From contig CAWAOM010000006.1 of assembly GCA_963783695.1 (NCBI GenBank), positions 558,001-622,000 of the forward strand: a stretch of DNA of 64,000 nucleotides, read 5' to 3'. Made by a program: the position numbers and the translations under genes. How positions within the stretch are numbered: the stretch's first letter is position 1; each line of letters starts with the position of its first letter. This DNA is from BM003 sp963783695 (GTDB lineage Bacteria > Pseudomonadota > Gammaproteobacteria > Steroidobacterales > BM003). The notes under the pieces are model-generated. The model searched no databases. It was given only the letters and a program-made list of their open reading frames with translations, and was not told the DNA's origin. Shown in pieces: positions 59,563 through 64,000 of this stretch.

Positions 59563-61161
59563 CTAAAGCTGGTGCGCGCATTCAAGCGCAGACATCGCAA
59601 ACTTGGTGTGTGCTTGAATAGATGTTGCGCGTACTGTCGGTATCTTTTTGCCCGCCTGAGCGGCGACCTGATTCATGAGGGCATTTAGCTTTTCGCAGGC
59701 AGCATAAATATTGTCAGCTTCGAAATAGGTTTGCGCTCCAGAGACCTTGTCCCACAAACTCTTCCCTGGACCCACGCCCTCGACCAGCTCCAACAATTCT
59801 GAGAACAGTCCCTCCAGCTCTGGACCATCAAAAAGAGTTCCCTCAAAATCATAGTCTACCGAATGGTCGGAAAACGTCTCAATGAGTGACATATCGGGAT
59901 TCACAGGATCACCGTAGCCAGCTGTGTACCAAACAGGATACTGCGTTTTGTCCCAGGTGCGCGCCAAACTGGAAGTACGCTCGTTGAGATGAGCTGCCAG
60001 CCCAGAAGGTGACCATGACCTAGGAGCTTCGAAAGCTTCAAGCAATGCTCTACCCCAAAACGTTCGCCTTCCTACTCCATACCCTTCAAGGTGCTCGGGG
60101 GCCGCAGCATACAGAGCAATATTATTCAGAGAGTTGAGATCGTTGAATCCGGCGCCCGGAGGGGCATGTTCATTTGGATCAGTTCCGCCCCAGAAACCTC
60201 CACCGTGACATGTGTCCAAGAATACGGTTACGCGAAAACCATCAAAATCCCTCAGCATTGCGCCAAGGTCGTTGTCGAAAAGTAATCCGCCTAAGTAGAT
60301 CGCCTCATCCCCTATTCCCATACCATTGAATTCTTCTCTATTTCCGTTCGGCAAGAATTTCGCGGAATCACCGTGGTTGTTTATGTATAGAGTAAGCGAA
60401 TCACCCCCTCTCATTATCCTTCGTAGTCTTTCCAATGTCTGCTCTATGTCCTCCACGCGGATTGGATCCTGATCTGTATCACCCGTGAGTATTTCAACAA
60501 CAGTATTAGGACGAGCATCAAATGCGAATGCCATGTCTTGTGCATTTCTGTCAAACCTAAACAATGCACCGTCGTTCGGATGATTCGCACCAATAAACAA
60601 CCCGTAATTCGTTGGAGGAACATACCGATCGGAACTGATACGAAATCCAACCCGCGGAGATGTGCCGTCATAAAATATTTGACCATCCCTGTAGGTCAAC
60701 CGTCTGCCGGTATCACCAGTGTTGTTATGGTACCAATACGCCGTACCTTGATCTTCTTGGCTCGCAAGCAACCAGTATTCTGTGCCGGCCTCAAGTCGAG
60801 TTGCTCCGCCTGCCTGAGCACCAACAATCACTGGAAAGACTGTGGCACGCGTATCAAGCTGAACCGATTCCAGCTGAGTTCCTGGCCGGCCGTTTTCATC
60901 TGTATGTATCGTCAACGTGACCGTGCTTGGCTGGTAGGTAAGGAAGATCGCCTCGATGCTTCTCACGTCCCCCGTTTGCCTTGCCGTGAACTGTACTGCT
61001 GACACAAAATCATACCCACCCCCTTTTCCGACAAATGCACCGATGTATCCGAAGTCGGCTTCTGGATCAATGTTGTTGTAGATCTCTCCAGCAGACGCAC
61101 AGTTGCCAACGATAAATACCAGCGCGTATAACGCACTAACAAATGCTCTTGCTGTTCTCAT
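59563..61161 (-). CDS. Secreted caspase-like cysteine protease with N-terminal beta domain
   Basis: A 532-residue exported protein. A signal peptide (ALVFIVGNCASA) is followed by a beta-rich domain, residues 30-180, resembling choice-of-anchor R-type domains (GYDFVSAVQFTARQTGDV, LEAGTEYWLLASQ). Residues about 185-420 look like a caspase/C14 domain: YGLFIGAN, a helix with IEQTLERLRRIMRGGD, the catalytic histidine His263 in LYINNHGDSA and cysteine Cys318 in VFLDTCHGGGFWGG. A helical C-terminus follows. No PEP-CTERM tail. AT-richer than the core genes, so likely acquired. Proteolysis is inferred from the dyad. Confidence 0.75.
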   Translation of the reverse strand: MRTARAFVSALYALVFIVGNCASAGEIYNNIDPEADFGYIGAFVGKGGGYDFVSAVQFTARQTGDVRSIEAIFLTYQPSTVTLTIHTDENGRPGTQLESVQLDTRATVFPVIVGAQAGGATRLEAGTEYWLLASQEDQGTAYWYHNNTGDTGRRLTYRDGQIFYDGTSPRVGFRISSDRYVPPTNYGLFIGANHPNDGALFRFDRNAQDMAFAFDARPNTVVEILTGDTDQDPIRVEDIEQTLERLRRIMRGGDSLTLYINNHGDSAKFLPNGNREEFNGMGIGDEAIYLGGLLFDNDLGAMLRDFDGFRVTVFLDTCHGGGFWGGTDPNEHAPPGAGFNDLNSLNNIALYAAAPEHLEGYGVGRRTFWGRALLEAFEAPRSWSPSGLAAHLNERTSSLARTWDKTQYPVWYTAGYGDPVNPDMSLIETFSDHSVDYDFEGTLFDGPELEGLFSELLELVEGVGPGKSLWDKVSGAQTYFEADNIYAACEKLNALMNQVAAQAGKKIPTVRATSIQAHTKFAMSALECAHQL

Positions 61162-61377
61162 AGTGGATGCTCCAACTATTTAGAAGACTTTCTTGTTTTT
61201 ATTTCTTTTTCTGACCGCTGCGCGACTACCGCAAAGTAAGCACAATTCGCTGGCGGTTAGTATACACCACAGAGTTGCAGCTCCAATAATGTGGTTCCCT
61301 GTTTGACCGTACCCCCGTAATTCGAGCCATGCGGTATGTGGGATTTCCTAGTATTTTGAAGCAAAGGAGATCCCGAT

Positions 61378-61644
61378 ATGAAGCGCAAGCGCTATTCCGA
61401 AGAGAAGATCATTTCGATCCTGAAGGAGCACGAGGCCGGTGCCTCAGCTCCGGATTTATCGCGCCGCCACGGCGTATCCGAGCAGTCAATTTACCGCTGG
61501 AAGGCCAAGTTTGGCGGCATGGAGGTGTCGGATGCGAAGCGGCTCCGTGAGCTCGAGGCGGAGAACCATAAGCTGAAGCGCCTGCTCGGCGAAGCCGAAC
61601 TCGACAAGGCCGCTTTGAAGGAGCTTGTCGAGGGAAAATGGTAA
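61378..61644 (+). CDS. IS3-family transposase OrfA (second element)
   Basis: An 88-residue DNA-binding protein with the helix-turn-helix APDLSRRHGVSEQSIYRWKA and the zipper-like LRELEAENHKLKRLLGEAEL. It overlaps OrfB by seven bases in the -1 relation. Confidence 0.93.
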   Translation: MKRKRYSEEKIISILKEHEAGASAPDLSRRHGVSEQSIYRWKAKFGGMEVSDAKRLRELEAENHKLKRLLGEAELDKAALKELVEGKW

Positions 61645-62447
61645 CGGCCACGCAGCGACGCCGGGCCGTTGACCATTTGAAGAGCCGTCGCATCAGTGAA
61701 CGTCGTGCCTGCCGGCTTATCGGGTTTTCCCGGTCGGCGGCCTGGCGCCCATTGCAGGGTCGTGACGATGCCCGATTGCGGTTGCGGCTGAAGACCCTGG
61801 CCGAGCGATACCCGAAGTACGGCTGCCCGACCTTACACGACATGCTGGTCATCGAAGGCGAAGTGGTCAACCACAAGCGAACCTACCGGATCTATTGCGA
61901 GGAAGGTCTTCAGGTTCGCACCAAGAAGCGCAAGAAGATCACACGACCGCGTTTGCCGATGCCGGTTCCAGATGCCGTCAACCAGCGCTGGTCGATGGAT
62001 TTTGTCTCCGACCAGTTGGCCAACGGCCGCCGCTTCCGAGTGCTCAACGTCGTGGACGACTTCTCGCGCGAGTACGTGCTCAAGGTCGTCGACTTCTCGA
62101 TCTCGGGTCAGCGCGCAGCTCGTGAGCTGAGCCGTGTCGCAAGAAAGCTGCCAAAGACCATCGTCTGCGACAACGGACCGGAGTTCACGTCCAAGGCGAT
62201 GTACTTCTGGGCGAAGAACGCCGGCGTGAAGCTGCACTTTATCCAGCCAGGTAAGCCCACCCAAAATGCGTTCGTCGAAAGCTTCAATGGCAAGATGCGA
62301 GCGTACTGCCTGGACCTGCATTGGTTCGCCAGCATCGACGACGCAAGATCAACAATCGACGACTGGCAACGTCATTTCAACCATGTCAGGCCACACCGAT
62401 CACTCGGCAAGAAACCGCCTGCAGTGTTCGCCAATGAGGCGGCCTGA
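61638..62447 (+). CDS. IS3-family transposase OrfB (second element)
   Basis: A 269-residue integrase-core protein. DDE residues fit RWSMDFVSDQLANG, VCDNGPEFTSKAM and NAFVESFNGKMRAYCLD; the tail NHVRPHRSLGKKPP is standard. It looks intact. Confidence 0.94.
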   Translation: MVTATQRRRAVDHLKSRRISERRACRLIGFSRSAAWRPLQGRDDARLRLRLKTLAERYPKYGCPTLHDMLVIEGEVVNHKRTYRIYCEEGLQVRTKKRKKITRPRLPMPVPDAVNQRWSMDFVSDQLANGRRFRVLNVVDDFSREYVLKVVDFSISGQRAARELSRVARKLPKTIVCDNGPEFTSKAMYFWAKNAGVKLHFIQPGKPTQNAFVESFNGKMRAYCLDLHWFASIDDARSTIDDWQRHFNHVRPHRSLGKKPPAVFANEAA

Positions 62448-62497
62448 TATGCTCAATTTCCCACATGGCCCCATGCTCGAAAGCCGGGGTACGGTCA

Positions 62498-62946
62498 GCC
62501 AGACATTCGCGACTAAAATTATCGACTACAGTTAACGCTCGGATGCGACGGCCATTGAACAGGCTGTCGGCCACGAAGTCCATGCTCCAGCACTCGTTGA
62601 TCGTGGACACATCGGGACGCTCCATGCGGTGCGCAGCGGCCACACGACGACGGGGTCGCCGGCGCCTCAGGTTGAGCCCTTCCTCGCAGTAGATCCGGTG
62701 TGTCTTCTTGTGGTTGATCAGCCACCCTTCGCGACGCATCAACGTGTGAATGCGCCACATGCCAAACCGTACACGAGCCTCTGCGATCTCACGTATGCGG
62801 GCACGTTCTGCACGGTCGTCGCGTGGGTGCGGCTTGTAGTAGAAATACGAACGCGACAGCCCGACCAGTTGCACGGCGCGGCGCTTGCTGCAGCGATAGG
62901 CATCGACCATGTGATGCGCCAACGCACGGCGATGAGCGGGCTTCAC
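62498..62946 (-). pseudogene. IS3 OrfB, truncated after the first catalytic motif
   Basis: About 149 residues remain, from VKPAHRRALAHHMVDAYRCS to VVDNFSRECLA, including the first aspartate (ECWSMDFVADSLFNG). The downstream codons come from the neighbouring element, so the second Asp and the Glu are lost and it cannot be active. A -1 frameshift on A-AAA-AAG at the end of orfA would feed into it. Confidence 0.88.
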
Positions 62947-63209
62947 AGCTTTTTTTGAATGACGTCCTGCAACATCTCCTTGTCGAGGCTGAGATCGGCC
63001 ACCATCTTCTTCAGCCGGCTGTTCTCGGCCTCGAGCTGCTTCAGTCGACGCAGCTCGGATACGCCCAGGCCGCCGTACTTCTTCTTCCAGTTGTAAAAGG
63101 TTGCCTGCGAGATACCGAACTTCCGGCAGATCTCCTCAATCCGGGTTCCCGTCTGCGCCTGGCGAAGAGCGAACGCGATCTGCTCCTCCGTGTACTTCGA
63201 CTTCTTCAT
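62943..63209 (-). CDS. IS3-family transposase OrfA (third element)
   Basis: An 88-residue protein (MKKSKYTEEQIAFALRQAQT start; the frame continues upstream without homology) with the helix-turn-helix IEEICRKFGISQATFYNWKK and a coiled-coil helix. Its end overlaps the truncated orfB by four bases (GTGA). Confidence 0.92.
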   Translation of the reverse strand: MKKSKYTEEQIAFALRQAQTGTRIEEICRKFGISQATFYNWKKKYGGLGVSELRRLKQLEAENSRLKKMVADLSLDKEMLQDVIQKKL

Positions 63210-63330
63210 CCTGCCATTCCTCCCTCTCTTCAGAGTACGCAAAATGGTCGAATTTTCCAGTTACGAACGGTCCAGCTTTTAGGGAGGAGGTCAGCATCAT
63301 TATGCCGGAGAACTCGAAATCTGCGTGGCG

Positions 63331-64000
63331 CTATTCTGAGGGAGGCTTACAGGTCTGCTCCTTATTTGGCTGGTGAGACAACATTCTCGGCATAAGCACG
63401 CCGGCATCAACCAAGATGTCTTGATCAAGATATTTGCAGATAGCGTCAAATCCTAGCTTTGTTAATTCGAGCATTTCATGCTTGAGACTAGTGTCTCTAG
63501 CCAGAACCGCCATGCCCGATTGCAGCAAATTTTTACAAACACCAAACTCAATTATCATTTCCGTATCATCAACATTCAGTCGCCTCGGTAACATACTGCC
63601 CGGCTCAAGCAAAATACCATTTGCGATAGCACTTGCAGCCAAGGCGGCAGCTTGTCGTTCAGTGGTAGATTGATTGGTGCGTTCGACAGGTGTTAGTGCT
63701 CGAGGCGGAGCTGTTCCGTTTATGGGACGCACGGGAATTGAACGAACCGCACTAGTTAATTGCCGGAAAAACCTATTGGCGACACCCCTATCGCCTGGCG
63801 CATCCTCGCTATGCAGATTAAAGTCTATTCGGGCCCGAGTTTCGTCTGATAATCCAACAGTTCCTTCCCCGCCATTCGTCAGGTTCGTAAGTGGCCCTGT
63901 CTTCAGGTCATGCCGACCTATGCGCAGAATTTCAGCCATTTCTCGTTCATGACATTCGATCTCAGAGTCGAAGAACGCGATGATCGAGTAATCCACATAC
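63331..64000 (-). CDS. GIY-YIG-like protein, 5' end outside the window
   Basis: At least 222 residues; the frame is open to the right edge, so the true start is beyond it. The first visible part, FFDSEIECHEREMAEILRIG, then GPLTNLTNGGEGTVGLSDET, matches the C-terminal half of GIY-YIG endonuclease domains of the phage Seg type, where the glutamate of the first stretch would be catalytic. The GIY-YIG strands themselves are off the window. The rest (to about residue 222) is helical and unrecognised. It lies next to the third IS3 element. Confidence 0.55.
   Translation of the reverse strand, partial: YVDYSIIAFFDSEIECHEREMAEILRIGRHDLKTGPLTNLTNGGEGTVGLSDETRARIDFNLHSEDAPGDRGVANRFFRQLTSAVRSIPVRPINGTAPPRALTPVERTNQSTTERQAAALAASAIANGILLEPGSMLPRRLNVDDTEMIIEFGVCKNLLQSGMAVLARDTSLKHEMLELTKLGFDAICKYLDQDILVDAGVLMPRMLSHQPNKEQTCKPPSE

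Larger units (their letters stand above)
61314..62497 (+). mobile_element. IS3-family element (second, IS407-like)
   Basis: A 1184-bp element. Left end TGACCGTACCCCCGTAATTC and inverted right end TGACCGTACCCCGGCTTTCG share the first 12 bases, and GAGCATG/GAGCCATG follows. Flanks (TGTT left, GCCA right) do not match, so the duplication is absent, probably because of a deletion or recombination. Its right end cuts the orfB of the next IS3 element. Confidence 0.88.
62498..63293 (-). mobile_element. Truncated IS3-family element (third)
   Basis: The 5' part of an IS3 element in leftward orientation: complete orfA and about half of orfB, cut at 62498 by the end of the second IS3 element. The outer end probably lies near 63293 (minus strand TGACCTCCTCCCTAAAAGCT); the other end is missing. 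Confidence 0.8.

Overview
The window looks like a GC-rich gammaproteobacterial chromosome. The block gshB, pilGHIJ, chpA, tonB, yqgE, ruvX, pyrB, pilT, pilU, yggS, proC, yggT is the same neighbourhood seen in Pseudomonas aeruginosa (known synteny). The ampD/ampE pair, HtpG and an exosortase-type PEP-CTERM protein suggest an environmental, possibly marine, lineage near Chromatiales or Woeseiales. That placement is inference; no rRNA or tRNA gene was seen.

Layout. Bases 1-14.7 kb hold metabolic genes: the start of a chorismate mutase gene, an aldehyde dehydrogenase, hydrolases, a gamma-glutamyltransferase-like protein, a cobalamin pair (adenosyltransferase and BtuF-like protein), ampD-ampE, bioA and rsmE. 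Bases 14.7-23.5 kb are a Pil-Chp chemosensory operon on the minus strand (pilG-pilH-pilI-pilJ-chpA-cheW). It lacks recognisable pilK and chpB genes, and its receptor has no periplasmic domain. Bases 23.7-28.6 kb run rightwards: gshB, tonB-like, yqgE, ruvX, pyrB and a PyrK-like flavoprotein. Bases 28.6-31.9 kb carry three tandem PilT/PilU ATPases, the motor side of the same twitching machinery. Bases 32-47.9 kb hold yggS-proC-yggT-DUF167, an HU-like protein with a clear promoter and terminator, an antiporter operon, a PEBP protein, an amidohydrolase, msrB, an SDR, an osmolyte-type ABC transporter with a fused binding protein and permease, and htpG with a 15-bp tandem repeat in its linker.

From about 48.1 kb to the end the window is an accessory region. 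It contains one IS21, three IS3-family, one IS256 and one IS5 element, several abutting or cutting other genes. Cargo between them is visibly more AT-rich: a PEP-CTERM protein with a candidate sigma-54 promoter, two HEPN-motif proteins, a small membrane protein and an IS-split membrane coiled-coil protein in one leftward cluster, a candidate PD-(D/E)XK-like protein, a secreted caspase-like protein and a GIY-YIG-like gene cut by the window end. The HEPN/coiled-coil cluster (51.8-55.4 kb) is the best candidate for an undescribed, possibly defence-related, system. That reading rests on motifs and layout only.
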